A stretch of 46,542 nucleotides of DNA. It comes from an uncultured Burkholderiales bacterium. Lineage in GTDB: Bacteria > Pseudomonadota > Gammaproteobacteria > Burkholderiales > Burkholderiaceae_E. The stretch lies in assembly GCA_902826305.1 (NCBI GenBank), contig CADEEH010000024.1, positions 1 through 46,542 on the forward strand. The letters run 5' to 3'. Shown here one piece after another: positions 1 through 8,244 of this stretch. Under the pieces are notes generated by a model. That model made no database searches. It was not told where the DNA came from and saw only the letters and a program-made list of their open reading frames with translations. The stretch's first letter is position 1; every line of letters begins with the position of its first letter. Position numbers and translations under genes: made by a program.

Positions 1-795
1 CAGGTTGTCGAGCTTCTCGCGCGCGGCCATGCTGATCGCGCCCATCGACTCCGGTTCGTCCATCTCGCCGTCGCCGCAGAACACCCAGACCTTGCGCTTC
101 GAGGTGTCGGCGATGCCGCGCGCGTGCAGGTACTTGAGGAAACGCGCCTGGTAGATGCCCATGATCGGGCCGAGTCCCATCGACACCGTGGGAAACTGCC
201 AGAAATCGGGCATCAGCTTCGGATGCGGATACGACGACAGGCCCTTGCCGTCGACCTCCTGCCGGAAGTTGAGCAACTGGGCCTCGGTCAGCCGGCCTTC
301 CATGAACGCGCGACCGTAGATGCCGGGGGCCGTGTGTCCCTGGAAATAGACCAGGTCACCACCATGCTCCGGGCTCTCGGCGTGCCAGAAGTGGTTCATG
401 CCGGCGCCGATCATCGTCGCCAGCGACGCGAACGATGCGATGTGGCCGCCGAGATCGCCGCCGTCCGGCGGATCGAGGCGGTTGGCCCGGACGACCATCG
501 CCATCGCATTCCAGCGGATGTACGAGCGGATCCGTTCCTCGTACTCCATGTTCCCGTTGGGCCGGTCCTCGAGTTGCGCGGGGATCGTGTTGATGTAGGG
601 AGTGTTCGACGAGAACGGGATGAACGCACCCGACAGCCGGGCCTTGGCGATCAGTTTCTCGAGCAGGTAATGCGCCCGGTCCGGCCCTTCGCGGTCGATG
701 ACCGCCTCCAGGGCTTCGAGCCATTCACCGGTCTCGAGGGCGTCGACATCGTCCGGGTCGTTGGCAGCGGGCTGATGGTCGGGCACGGCAGACAT
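1..795 (-). CDS. aceE: Pyruvate dehydrogenase E1 component (N-terminal 265 residues; gene runs off the left edge)
   Basis: This is the N-terminal part of the homodimeric pyruvate dehydrogenase E1, the thiamine-diphosphate enzyme that decarboxylates pyruvate and acetylates the lipoyl E2 subunit in the cytoplasm. The protein begins MSAVPDHQ at an ATG at 795. It contains the blocks typical of AceE: LIAKARLSGAF, TPYINTIP, IRWNAMAMVVRAN, GGHIASFASLATM, GMNHFWHA, VYFQGHTAPGIYGRAFMEG, and near the edge VFCGDGEMDEPES, which carries the GDG ThDP/Mg motif. GGAG lies 8 nt upstream of the start. The full protein is usually near 890 residues, so about 70 percent lies outside the window. A sigma-70-like promoter sits upstream. 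It is a core metabolic gene and appears unrelated to the cytochrome genes to its right. Confidence 0.96.
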   Translation of the reverse strand, partial: MSAVPDHQPAANDPDDVDALETGEWLEALEAVIDREGPDRAHYLLEKLIAKARLSGAFIPFSSNTPYINTIPAQLEDRPNGNMEYEERIRSYIRWNAMAMVVRANRLDPPDGGDLGGHIASFASLATMIGAGMNHFWHAESPEHGGDLVYFQGHTAPGIYGRAFMEGRLTEAQLLNFRQEVDGKGLSSYPHPKLMPDFWQFPTVSMGLGPIMGIYQARFLKYLHARGIADTSKRKVWVFCGDGEMDEPESMGAISMAAREKLDNL

Positions 796-848
796 CGTGG
801 TTCTCCGATCAGACGGGTTGGGCAGCCGGTCCGGCTGGACTGGCGGCG

Positions 849-877
849 ATTCTAGGAAGCAGGTCGTCAAAACACAA
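849..877 (-). promoter_or_regulatory. Candidate sigma-70 promoter of aceE
   Basis: On the minus strand TTGTGT (877-872) and TAGAAT (854-849) are separated by exactly 17 bp in the most AT-rich part of the intergenic region. They would start a transcript about 45 nt before the aceE start codon. Seen by eye only; no start-site data. Confidence 0.45.
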
Positions 878-937
878 GAGAAATTTTCGCATCGAGGGAT
901 ATGTTTCCACAATACGGGATGTCCGATACCCGTTTCC

Positions 938-957
938 ATCCCGGCGTCCTCCGGGAT
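938..957. repeat. 7-bp perfect inverted repeat, possible operator
   Basis: ATCCCGG (938-944) and CCGGGAT (951-957) are perfect complements around a 6-nt spacer. The repeat lies between two divergent genes, about 180 bp before the kinase start, so an operator or small hairpin are both possible. A GC-rich genome yields such repeats by chance, hence the low confidence. Confidence 0.3.
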
Positions 958-1136
958 AGCGACAATGGACGATCGGGCGGCCGTTGCCTATGGTGACGGC
1001 TGACCAGCGACACACCGCGGGCCGGCCGGCGGGACACTCGACGGGGGTCGGAGTATGTTTCGGATTCCGGGACAAGCACCGACAGACGCTCCGACGTGGA
1101 ACCGGCCTTCCGTGGTCGACGGCCGATTGTGATCCG

Positions 1137-3872
1137 ATGACCACCGCTCCGCTCACATCCGGCACTCCCCGCAGCGACCTGCGTGCGATCAAATGGTTCA
1201 CGTTGACGCATGCGCTCGGATTGCTGCTCTTCGCCGCGATCATGGGCGGGTTTCTCTGGTACGTGCACTACGTCGAGATCGACCAGCAGCGCCAGGCGTT
1301 GTATCGCGACATCGAATGGACCCAGCAGCAGATCCGCGCGCGCTGGCGGGAGAACCGGGACGAGCTGGCCCGCAGTGTCAGCGACTGGTCGCGCTCACAC
1401 GACGGTGAACCGAGCCCGTTCGTCGCCGTCCGCGATTTCCTCGGTCGCAACGGCGATGTTTTGTATGTGGCGCGGCTCGATGACGAGCGGCGCGTGAAAT
1501 GGGCGCTGACGCCGCCGGGCAATCGCACGCCACCGTACCGCCAGCCCGGACAGCGCCTGCAGGATTCGGCCGGGTTCACGGCGTTCACCGAAGCGCGCGA
1601 ACGCGGCACGCCGGTCTTCAGCACACCCTACCTGGGCGAGGACAACGAGCTGATGATCGACATGGACGTGCCGATTCCGCTCGACGGCGGTTTCGACGGT
1701 GTCCTCAGCGTCGGCTATTCGCTGTCGCGGCTGCTGGTGCAGCACGTGTCCGCCGAAGTGCGCGAACGTTACCTGGTGTCGATCACCGATCAGGGCGGCA
1801 ACACGCTGGTCAGTTCGTCGCCACGAACCATCCACGATGCGAACCTGAGCTACGAGCTGCCGCTCGACCCGCCGGGACACGGCATCCGGCTGCGCGCGTA
1901 CGCGTTCGAGACCCGGCCGCGCCTGATCGACCGCACGCTGCTGCTCGCGGTGGTCGGGCTGTCGATCGCGAGCCTGGTCGCGTTGTCGCTGCTGTGGCGC
2001 AACGCGCGTCGCCGCCTCGATGCCGAGGCCGAACGCGACCGGCTGTTCGACCTGTCGCTCGACCTGATGTGTGTCCTGCGCGGCGATGGCTCGTTCGTCC
2101 GTGTCAATCCGGCCTTCGTCGGGCTGTTCGGTGATGCCGCGCCCGGATCGTTGTCCGCGCTCGCACACCCCGACGACCGCGCCGGAATCGAGGCGGCGCT
2201 GGCGCGGGCGATGCGTCCCGACGGCGGCGCGGCGGTCACCTTCGAGGCGCGCTTCGGCAGCGCCGATCGCTGGCGCTGGCTGGTCTGGTCGATCCGCGGC
2301 GATCCGGATGCCCCCGCGCGGCGGATGTACGGGGTCGCCCACGACATCACCGAACGCAAGCAGACCGAGACCGCACTGGCCGCCGAGACCGGCTATCGGC
2401 GCGCGATGGAAAACTCGATGCTGACCGGCATGCGTGCGTTCGACCTGCACGGTCGCATCACCCATGTCAACCGGGCCTTCTGCCAGATGCTCGGGCGCGA
2501 ACCGGAGGAGCTGATCGGCGCGGTCGCCCCGTATCCGTACTGGCCCCCCGCCCATGTCGAGCGCAACCGCGCGATCCTGGAGCGCATCCTGCGCCACGAG
2601 GTACCCCCCGGAGGTTTCGAGACCACCGTGCAGCGCAAGGACGGCACCACGTTCGAGGCGCGGATGTACGTGTCGCCGCTCAACGACGACGCCGGGCGCC
2701 AGTTCGGCTGGATGACCTCGATGACCGACATCACGGAACCGAAGCGGATCCGCGAGGAACTCGCCGCCGCACACGAGCGGTTCACGACCGTGCTCGATCA
2801 GCTCGACGCGGTGGTCTCGGTGGTGGCCGAGGTCGACGTCGACGACGGCGCGGCCGCCGACCGGCCGCCGACTTCGGGGCCGCTGCTGTTCGCCAACCGG
2901 ATGTACCGGCGACTGTTCGGTGCCGATACCACCGGCCACCACGGCCTGCTGGCCGGGCAGGCGCTGGCCGGCGATCGCGAACCCTGGTTGCCCGCCGAGG
3001 TCTTCGACGAGCGGCTCGACCGCTGGTTCGAGTTGCGGCTGCGCCGGATCCGCTGGGTCGACGGCCGCGGCGCGCAGATGCTGGTCGCCACCGACGTCAC
3101 CCGCCGCCGGGAAGCCGAGGAAGCACAACGCAACGAGGGTGAACGACTGCAGCAGACGTCGCGGCTGGTCACGATGGGCGAGATGGCCTCGTCGATCGCC
3201 CACGAGCTCAATCAGCCGCTGACCGCGATCAGCAACTACTGCATGGGACTCACCGCGCGCCTGCGCAGCCAGCGCGCCGGTGGCCCGCTGATGAGCGACG
3301 ACGAACTCGGACTGATGCTCGGCAAGGTCGCCGCGCAGGCCGAGCGCGCCGGCAAGGTGATCCAGCGCATCCGCAGTTTCGTGCGCCGCCGCGAACCCGA
3401 GCGGCAGCGTTTCCCGATCGGGCCGATCGTCGCGGCCGCGGTCGAACTGGCCGAGATCGACGCCAAGCGTCACGGCGTGACGATCGTCGTCGATCTCGCC
3501 CCGGACCTGCCGACCGGCGAGGCCGATCCGATCCTGATCGAGCAGGTGCTGCTGAACCTGCTGCGCAACGGCATCGAGGCGATGCGCGATTCCGCGCAGC
3601 GACGCCTGCGTGTCACCGTCGAAGCCGGCCCGCGAGCGATCGAGTTCTCGGTCAGCGACACCGGCTCGGGCATCGATCCGGAACTGCGCGAACGGCTGTT
3701 CGAACCGTTCTTCACGACCAAGGACGAAGGGATGGGGATGGGACTGAACATCTGCCGCTCGATCGTCGAGTCGCACCAGGGCCGTCTCTGGGTCGAACCA
3801 CGTTTCGGTGGCGGCAGCGTGTTCCGGTTCACGTTGCCGGTCGACGAGGCCCGCATCGAGCGCGCGGCATGA
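1137..3872 (+). CDS. Membrane-bound PAS-domain sensor histidine kinase (FixL/DctB-like)
   Basis: A 911-residue sensor kinase. A first membrane segment near residues 20-42 and a second near 262-285 flank a periplasmic sensing region of about 220 residues. Three PAS-like segments follow (starting near DRLFDLSLDLMCV, YRRAMENSMLTGM and FTTVLDQLDAVV); the last is degenerate. The kinase core has the H-box SIAHELNQPLTAIS with the phospho-accepting His near residue 689, the N-box NLLRNGIEAM, G1 SDTGSGID, the F-box FEPFFTTK and G2 GMGMGLNICRSIV. It should phosphorylate the response regulator encoded immediately downstream. I chose the ATG at 1137 because it places the first membrane segment close to the N-terminus; an ATG at 990 or TTG at 984 is possible. 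No haem-binding PAS histidine was identified, so the signal is unknown. Confidence 0.92.
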   Translation: MTTAPLTSGTPRSDLRAIKWFTLTHALGLLLFAAIMGGFLWYVHYVEIDQQRQALYRDIEWTQQQIRARWRENRDELARSVSDWSRSHDGEPSPFVAVRDFLGRNGDVLYVARLDDERRVKWALTPPGNRTPPYRQPGQRLQDSAGFTAFTEARERGTPVFSTPYLGEDNELMIDMDVPIPLDGGFDGVLSVGYSLSRLLVQHVSAEVRERYLVSITDQGGNTLVSSSPRTIHDANLSYELPLDPPGHGIRLRAYAFETRPRLIDRTLLLAVVGLSIASLVALSLLWRNARRRLDAEAERDRLFDLSLDLMCVLRGDGSFVRVNPAFVGLFGDAAPGSLSALAHPDDRAGIEAALARAMRPDGGAAVTFEARFGSADRWRWLVWSIRGDPDAPARRMYGVAHDITERKQTETALAAETGYRRAMENSMLTGMRAFDLHGRITHVNRAFCQMLGREPEELIGAVAPYPYWPPAHVERNRAILERILRHEVPPGGFETTVQRKDGTTFEARMYVSPLNDDAGRQFGWMTSMTDITEPKRIREELAAAHERFTTVLDQLDAVVSVVAEVDVDDGAAADRPPTSGPLLFANRMYRRLFGADTTGHHGLLAGQALAGDREPWLPAEVFDERLDRWFELRLRRIRWVDGRGAQMLVATDVTRRREAEEAQRNEGERLQQTSRLVTMGEMASSIAHELNQPLTAISNYCMGLTARLRSQRAGGPLMSDDELGLMLGKVAAQAERAGKVIQRIRSFVRRREPERQRFPIGPIVAAAVELAEIDAKRHGVTIVVDLAPDLPTGEADPILIEQVLLNLLRNGIEAMRDSAQRRLRVTVEAGPRAIEFSVSDTGSGIDPELRERLFEPFFTTKDEGMGMGLNICRSIVESHQGRLWVEPRFGGGSVFRFTLPVDEARIERAA

Positions 3873-3924
3873 CCCGCTGCCGACGCCGATGCGCGGATCG
3901 GAGCCTCGGCTCCGGAGCACGGAC

Positions 3925-4557
3925 GTGAGCGCGGTGATCGGCGAATCGTCGCCGGCCGACCTCGTCCACGTGGTCGACGACGACGAGGCGGTCCGCGATT
4001 CGCTGCGCTGGCTGCTCGAGGCCAACGGCTTCTCGGTGCGTTCACACGCCGACGCCGACGCGTTCCTGCGCCAGTTGCGGGCCGACGCCCGCGGCTGCGT
4101 GATCGTCGACGTCCGGATGCCGGGCATGAGCGGCCTGGAGCTGCAGGATGAACTGCTGCGCCGCCGCTGCCCGATGCCGGTGATCCTGATCACCGGTCAC
4201 GGGGACGTGCCGATGGCGGTGCAGAGCATGAAGAAGGGCGCGGTCGACTTCCTGGAGAAGCCCTTCTCCGATTCACAATTGTGCGCGATCGTCCGTTCGT
4301 GCCTGGACCGGCGCGCCGACGAGGAGGCGTCCAACGCCGCCGATCGCGAGGCGATCGACCGGGTCGAACGCCTGACGACACGCGAACGCCAGGTCCTCGA
4401 CCTGATCGTGGCCGGGCGACTGAACAAGCAGATCGCCGACGACCTGAACATCAGCATCAAGACCGTCGAGGCGCACCGCGCCAACATCATGCAGAAAGTG
4501 CAGGCACGGACGATGGCCGACCTGATGCGCATCGCGTTGCGCGCCGGTGGCAGCTGA
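3925..4557 (+). CDS. FixJ/NarL-family response regulator (REC + LuxR-type HTH)
   Basis: A 210-residue cytoplasmic transcription factor. The receiver domain (about residues 12-130) shows the acidic triad D18-D19-D20, phosphorylatable D62 in VIVDVRMPG, T90 in LITGHGD and K112 in EKPF. The C-terminal LuxR-type helix-turn-helix has LTTRERQVLDLIVAG, NKQIADDLNISIKTVEAHRANIMQK. This is the FixJ arrangement, and the partner is the kinase ending 52 nt upstream. The start is taken as the GTG at 3925 because GGAG lies 7 nt before it; an ATG at 3889 would add 12 residues that are poorly conserved-looking. The targets are not evident from the sequence. Confidence 0.92.
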   Translation: MSAVIGESSPADLVHVVDDDEAVRDSLRWLLEANGFSVRSHADADAFLRQLRADARGCVIVDVRMPGMSGLELQDELLRRRCPMPVILITGHGDVPMAVQSMKKGAVDFLEKPFSDSQLCAIVRSCLDRRADEEASNAADREAIDRVERLTTRERQVLDLIVAGRLNKQIADDLNISIKTVEAHRANIMQKVQARTMADLMRIALRAGGS

Positions 4558-4566
4558 GGCTATACT
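4537..4566 (+). promoter_or_regulatory. Sigma-70 promoter of tRNA-Arg
   Basis: TTGCGC (4537-4542) and TATACT (4561-4566) are 18 bp apart and end 12 nt before the mature tRNA 5' end. The -35 lies inside the last codons of the response regulator gene. Confidence 0.65.
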
Positions 4567-4578
4567 TCCGGGCTTCGC

Positions 4579-4655
4579 GCGGCTGTAGCTCAGTTGGATA
4601 GAGTACCTGGCTACGAACCAGGGGGTCGTGGGTTCGAATCCTGCCAGCCGCGCCA
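4579..4655 (+). tRNA. tRNA-Arg (anticodon ACG), CCA encoded
   Basis: The cloverleaf can be drawn by hand. The acceptor stem GCGGCTG (4579-4585) pairs perfectly with CAGCCGC (4645-4651), followed by G and an encoded CCA. The D-arm is GCTC/GAGT with loop AGTTGGATA. The anticodon stem CCTGG/CCAGG encloses loop CTACGAA, giving anticodon ACG (arginine, CGN codons after inosine modification). The T-arm has loop TTCGAAT with two wobble pairs in its stem. Confidence 0.97.
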
Positions 4656-4687
4656 CCCCTCTTCCCGCACCCGGCGCCGACCCGGGA

Positions 4688-6043
4688 TCACCTCGGCGCA
4701 GGCGCCTGCGGCCGGATGTGCGCCACGCCCCCGAAGCTGCCGACCCACAGACTGCCGTCGCCGCCGGTGGCCATCGCGAACACGTTGTCGGCGAACAATC
4801 CGTCGGCGACCGTCATCGTCTGGAAGCGATCACCGACCCGCCTCGCCAATCCGGCGTTGGTGCCGATCCACAACTGTCGTTGCGGATCGATGTGCAACAT
4901 GAACACATGGTTTCCGGGCAGCCCGTCGGCGGTCGTGAAGTTGCGCCATTGCCGGCCGTCGTAGCGTGAGAGGCCGCCGCCCCAGGTGCCGGCCCAGACC
5001 GTCCCGTCGGCATCGACCTCGAGCGCCACGACATAGTTGGGGTTGTAGGCGACGTCGACCCCGTCCAGCCCCATCTCCGACTTCTGCCTGGCGTGATGGG
5101 TCGACGCCTTCGAGGGGTCGTTGCGGAACGTGATCGCGTCCTTGACCACCTCGTAGGGTGCGCCCAGCCCGCGCGCATGGTTCCAGTTCTCCCACTTGCC
5201 GCCGCGCCAGCGCGCGACACCCCCTTCGGTGGCCAGCCAGATGTCGCCATCGCGGCCCTCGGCGAGCCCGTAGACCCAGTCGTTGGGCAGGCCACCGCGG
5301 GTGTTCTCGACGGTGTACAGGTCCCAGGACGACCGATCGTCGAGCCTGCCGCCGCGGACACGGTTGACGCCGGACCAAGTCGCGATCCACAGATCGCCGT
5401 TGCTCGCCTGCATCGCCTCGTAGACGAACGCGTCGCCGAGACCCTGCGGGACGTTGTAGGTTTCCCAGCGGCGGGTCGCGGGATCCAGCAACGACAGTCC
5501 GCCGCCGTAGGTGCCCACCGCGATCCGCCCGCCGATGCGCCCGACGTGGAAGATGCCGTTCGACAGCAGGCCGTTGCGCGCGTCGTAGAGCTGGTAGTCG
5601 TCGCTGGCCGTGTCGTAGCGGATCACGCCACCCGACGTGCCGACCCAGACCACCGCGCCGTCGACGAAGATCCCCTTGACGTTGCGGTTGCCGACGCGGA
5701 AGTGGGTGAACTTCGCGCCGGGATTCACACCGGCCTTGCCCTGGTGCGGCGGCATGCCGTCGGCCCGAGGCGGCGGATGCGCGGCCGGTTCGACCGGTGC
5801 CTGCGCGACACCGGCCGGGACGCTTGGTGCCATCGGCGGCGACACGGCTCCCGAAGCGGTGTCCTGCGGCGGCGCGGCGGCTGCGGCGGCACCGCGGGGC
5901 GCGGTCGGCGAGACGGTCGTGGTGGCCGCACCTTGCGGCGACGGGGCTGTTTCGCGTCGGCCCGCGTCGTAGGCCGCGGCCAGCCCGACGGCGATCAGCA
6001 ACGCGACAATCGCCAGCGCACGGGGTTCGATGTGCATCGTCAT
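4688..6043 (-). CDS. Exported two-component-regulator-type beta-propeller protein (no output domain)
   Basis: A 451-residue protein with one N-terminal membrane segment (about residues 7-25: ALAIVALLIAVGLAAAY), an Ala/Pro/Thr-rich linker to about residue 105, then repeated blades of the form GDLWIATWSGVNRV, GDIWLATEGGVARW, GTVWAGTWGGGLSRY, LWIGTNAGLARR and SLWVGSFGGVAHI. These are the reg-prop repeats that form the sensor propeller of some hybrid kinases, but no kinase or other output domain follows. It probably stays anchored with its propeller in the periplasm. It follows the next propeller gene by 23 bp in one operon with a cytochrome c and a Sel1 protein. Ligand and partner are unknown. 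Confidence 0.85.
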   Translation of the reverse strand: MTMHIEPRALAIVALLIAVGLAAAYDAGRRETAPSPQGAATTTVSPTAPRGAAAAAAPPQDTASGAVSPPMAPSVPAGVAQAPVEPAAHPPPRADGMPPHQGKAGVNPGAKFTHFRVGNRNVKGIFVDGAVVWVGTSGGVIRYDTASDDYQLYDARNGLLSNGIFHVGRIGGRIAVGTYGGGLSLLDPATRRWETYNVPQGLGDAFVYEAMQASNGDLWIATWSGVNRVRGGRLDDRSSWDLYTVENTRGGLPNDWVYGLAEGRDGDIWLATEGGVARWRGGKWENWNHARGLGAPYEVVKDAITFRNDPSKASTHHARQKSEMGLDGVDVAYNPNYVVALEVDADGTVWAGTWGGGLSRYDGRQWRNFTTADGLPGNHVFMLHIDPQRQLWIGTNAGLARRVGDRFQTMTVADGLFADNVFAMATGGDGSLWVGSFGGVAHIRPQAPAPR

Positions 6044-6066
6044 TCCATGGAAGGAGCCGGCCGGCC

Positions 6067-7212
6067 TCAGCGTCGAACGGCGGCCGCCGACGCATCGCCG
6101 CCGGCATCCTGGACGACACGGACGACGCCGCGACGTGTACCGACCCAGACGTCACCGGCTGGCGCCACCGCGAGTGCATAGACGTGGCGGTCGAACAGGC
6201 CTTCGGCGGGTGTCAGATTGTCGAAGCGACCGTCCCGGTATCGACTGACGCCGGCATCGGTGCCGAACCACAACGCGCCGTCGGCCCCCTGCGCGATCGA
6301 GTACACGATGTCACCGGCCAGCCCGTTCGCGGTGGTCAGGTTGTGCCAGCGGCGACCATCGAAGCGCGACACACCACCACCCCAGGTGCCGGCCCAGATC
6401 GAACCGTCGAGGGCGACCTGGATGGCGAACACGTAGTTCGGGTTGTAGGAGGCGGCACCGGCGCTGAGCACGCTCAGATCGTGTCGTGACCGCGTGCCGA
6501 GCCCGGTGTTCGGACTCGGCGCCAGGCCGCGACGGTTCGGTTCGCCGAGACCATCGCGATGAGTCCACGCCTGCCAGCGCCGACCGTCGAACATCGACAC
6601 GCCGCCTTCGGTACCGAACCAGACCTTACCCTGCGGATCCACGCCCAGGCCGTAGACCCACTCGTTGACCAGCTCGCGTTTGTAGGTCCGGAAGCGGGAC
6701 GTCTTCAGGTCGAAGTGGCTGGCCCCGGCCCAGGTACCGATCCACAGATTGCCCTCGCGGTCGTTCGCGAACGCGTAGACCCAGTAGTCGGCCAGCCCGT
6801 GCATCGGGAAGTAGGTCTTCCAGCGACCGTCGCGGTAGCGCGATACACCGCCGGCGTTGGTGCCGAACCACTTGTCGCCGGCGCTGTCGATGCCGATCGC
6901 GAACACGTACTCGCTGGCGAGTCCGTCGTTGCGGGTGAATGTCGAGCGCCGCTCGCCGTTGCGCAGGTCGATCTCGTTGACACCGCTCGAGGTGCCGATC
7001 CAGAGGGCGTCGCGCGCCCGCTCGATCGCCAGCGACCGGACGTAGACCGTATTGCCGACCTCGTAGCGCTCGGCGATCCGGATCGGCTGGCGCGACGCGG
7101 GGTCCGCCGCGGCACGGACCGTGCCGGCGAGGGAGGCACCAGCCGCCAGGCCGCGCAGGAAGCGGCGTCTCGGCCGGCGAATACCACTCGCCACGCGGGC
7201 CTCTTCGTTCAT
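6067..7212 (-). CDS. Tat-exported beta-propeller protein (reg-prop repeats)
   Basis: A 381-residue protein whose N-terminus MNEEARVASGIRRPRRRFLR plus the hydrophobic GLAAGASLAG is a twin-arginine export signal, so it is probably folded before export to the periplasm. The mature part has at least seven reg-prop blades (ALWIGTSSGVNEI, KWFGTNAGGVSRY, LWIGTWAGASHF, VWFGTEGGVSMF, IWAGTWGGGVSRF, LWFGTDAGVSRY, VWVGTRRGVVRV). It is a paralogue of the propeller encoded next to it. The start at 7212 overlaps the stop of the cytochrome c gene by ATGA, which supports it over a longer upstream frame. A periplasmic sensor or scaffold role is inferred; no catalytic residues were recognised. Confidence 0.87.
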   Translation of the reverse strand: MNEEARVASGIRRPRRRFLRGLAAGASLAGTVRAAADPASRQPIRIAERYEVGNTVYVRSLAIERARDALWIGTSSGVNEIDLRNGERRSTFTRNDGLASEYVFAIGIDSAGDKWFGTNAGGVSRYRDGRWKTYFPMHGLADYWVYAFANDREGNLWIGTWAGASHFDLKTSRFRTYKRELVNEWVYGLGVDPQGKVWFGTEGGVSMFDGRRWQAWTHRDGLGEPNRRGLAPSPNTGLGTRSRHDLSVLSAGAASYNPNYVFAIQVALDGSIWAGTWGGGVSRFDGRRWHNLTTANGLAGDIVYSIAQGADGALWFGTDAGVSRYRDGRFDNLTPAEGLFDRHVYALAVAPAGDVWVGTRRGVVRVVQDAGGDASAAAVRR

Positions 7213-7517
7213 CGCAACGTTCTCAGGAACGCGATGACGTCGAGAATCTCCCTGTCCGCGAGAATGCCCATGTAGCCCGGCATCGCGTTGCGCCCGCTGC
7301 GGATCGACAGCAGCAACGTGGTGTCCGGCTGCAGCAGCCGTTCGCCACGGGAAAAACTGGGCACGATCGGCATCACGCTCTGTCCGTTGGCGCCGTGGCA
7401 GCCGACGCAATGTGCGGCATACACCTTCTGGCCGTTGAGGATGTCGGCGGCCGACACCGGGTTCGGCAGGCAGCCGAGCAGGCCGAGGGCCAGCCCGAGG
7501 ATCGATTCGACTCGCAT
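7209..7517 (-). CDS. Small mono-haem cytochrome c
   Basis: A 102-residue secreted class I cytochrome c. A signal peptide (about residues 1-24, ending VSAAD) is followed by the haem-binding CVGCH (residues 37-41). A methionine in the segment RNAMPGYMG is the likely axial ligand, and a C-terminal helix EILDVIAFLRTL closes the fold. It would act as a periplasmic electron carrier. The gene sits between a Sel1 protein and two propeller genes and is translationally coupled to the downstream propeller through a 4-nt overlap. Confidence 0.92.
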   Translation of the reverse strand: MRVESILGLALGLLGCLPNPVSAADILNGQKVYAAHCVGCHGANGQSVMPIVPSFSRGERLLQPDTTLLLSIRSGRNAMPGYMGILADREILDVIAFLRTLR

Positions 7518-7529
7518 GTCGGGGTGGCC

Positions 7530-8201
7530 TCAGGGTCGTCGATTCTTCGGCGGCTTGCGCCCGGCGTAGCGCAACTGGTCGGACCTTGCCTGGAAACGCT
7601 CGGCCTCCTTGCGATCCACGCTGCCGAACAGTCCGTCGCGATAGCCGCGCGCCAGGAAATCGATCGCCGGCAGGTAGCCGTTGTCGGCCGAACGATGGAT
7701 CAGCGCCAGATCGTCATCGGTCGGCCGGGTCGCGGCCTCGGCTCCCATGCCGCCGCGGATCAGGATGTCGGCGAGAGCATTGACCGCGTCGGCGTGCCCC
7801 TGCTCGGCCGACCGTCGCAACAGCGCTCTCGCGCCATCGGCATCACGGGGCACGCCGCGGCCCGAATTCATCAGTCCGGCATAGGTGAACTGCGCCTCGG
7901 CATTGCCGGCCTCGGCGGCCTTGCGATAGAGCACGACCGCCTCGGGGAGGTACCCGCCGCGTTCCATCAGGTCACCGAGCATCACCTGTGCGGCGGCTTC
8001 CCCGGCATCCGCCGCCCGCTGCAGCAACGGCATCGCGGTCACCACGTCACCGGCACGGTACGCCCGGGCGCCGTCGCTGAAATCCTCGACGGGTCCGGCC
8101 ATCGCGATCGAACAGCCGAGGACCAGCACCCCGATCGTGACGAGTGCGGTCGGATCGACCGTCTCGCGACACCCTTTACGTCGGCACATCGGCCGGACCA
8201 T
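7530..8201 (-). CDS. Secreted Sel1/TPR-like repeat protein
   Basis: A 223-residue protein with a hydrophobic export segment (about residues 18-35) and four to five Sel1-like repeats (for example AMPLLQRAADAGEAAAQVMLG, EAVVLYRKAAEAGNAEAQF and ARALLRRSAEQGHADAVNAL). Such helical solenoids mediate protein-protein contacts. The ATG at 8201 has GGAGGG 7 nt upstream; an ATG at 8189 is an alternative. It is the first gene of an apparent four-gene operon with a cytochrome c and two propellers. Function beyond scaffolding is not evident. Confidence 0.8.
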   Translation of the reverse strand: MVRPMCRRKGCRETVDPTALVTIGVLVLGCSIAMAGPVEDFSDGARAYRAGDVVTAMPLLQRAADAGEAAAQVMLGDLMERGGYLPEAVVLYRKAAEAGNAEAQFTYAGLMNSGRGVPRDADGARALLRRSAEQGHADAVNALADILIRGGMGAEAATRPTDDDLALIHRSADNGYLPAIDFLARGYRDGLFGSVDRKEAERFQARSDQLRYAGRKPPKNRRP

Positions 8202-8244
8202 CGACGAACCCTCCGTCGCGGCCCCGATGTACCGAGGCGACGGG

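Larger units (their letters stand above)
796..1136. other. Divergent intergenic region between aceE and the PAS kinase gene
   Basis: No gene is supported in these 341 bp. It holds the candidate aceE promoter and an inverted repeat at 938-957. The kinase frame is open upstream to a TTG at 984 and an ATG at 990, but that extension is basic and low-complexity and precedes the membrane anchor, so I treat it as non-coding. Confidence 0.6.

Noticed and set aside
373-387. GG-N10-GC match on the minus strand with TGGCAC
   Set aside because: It lies inside the aceE coding region and the -12 half reads GAGC, without the TT; not likely a promoter.
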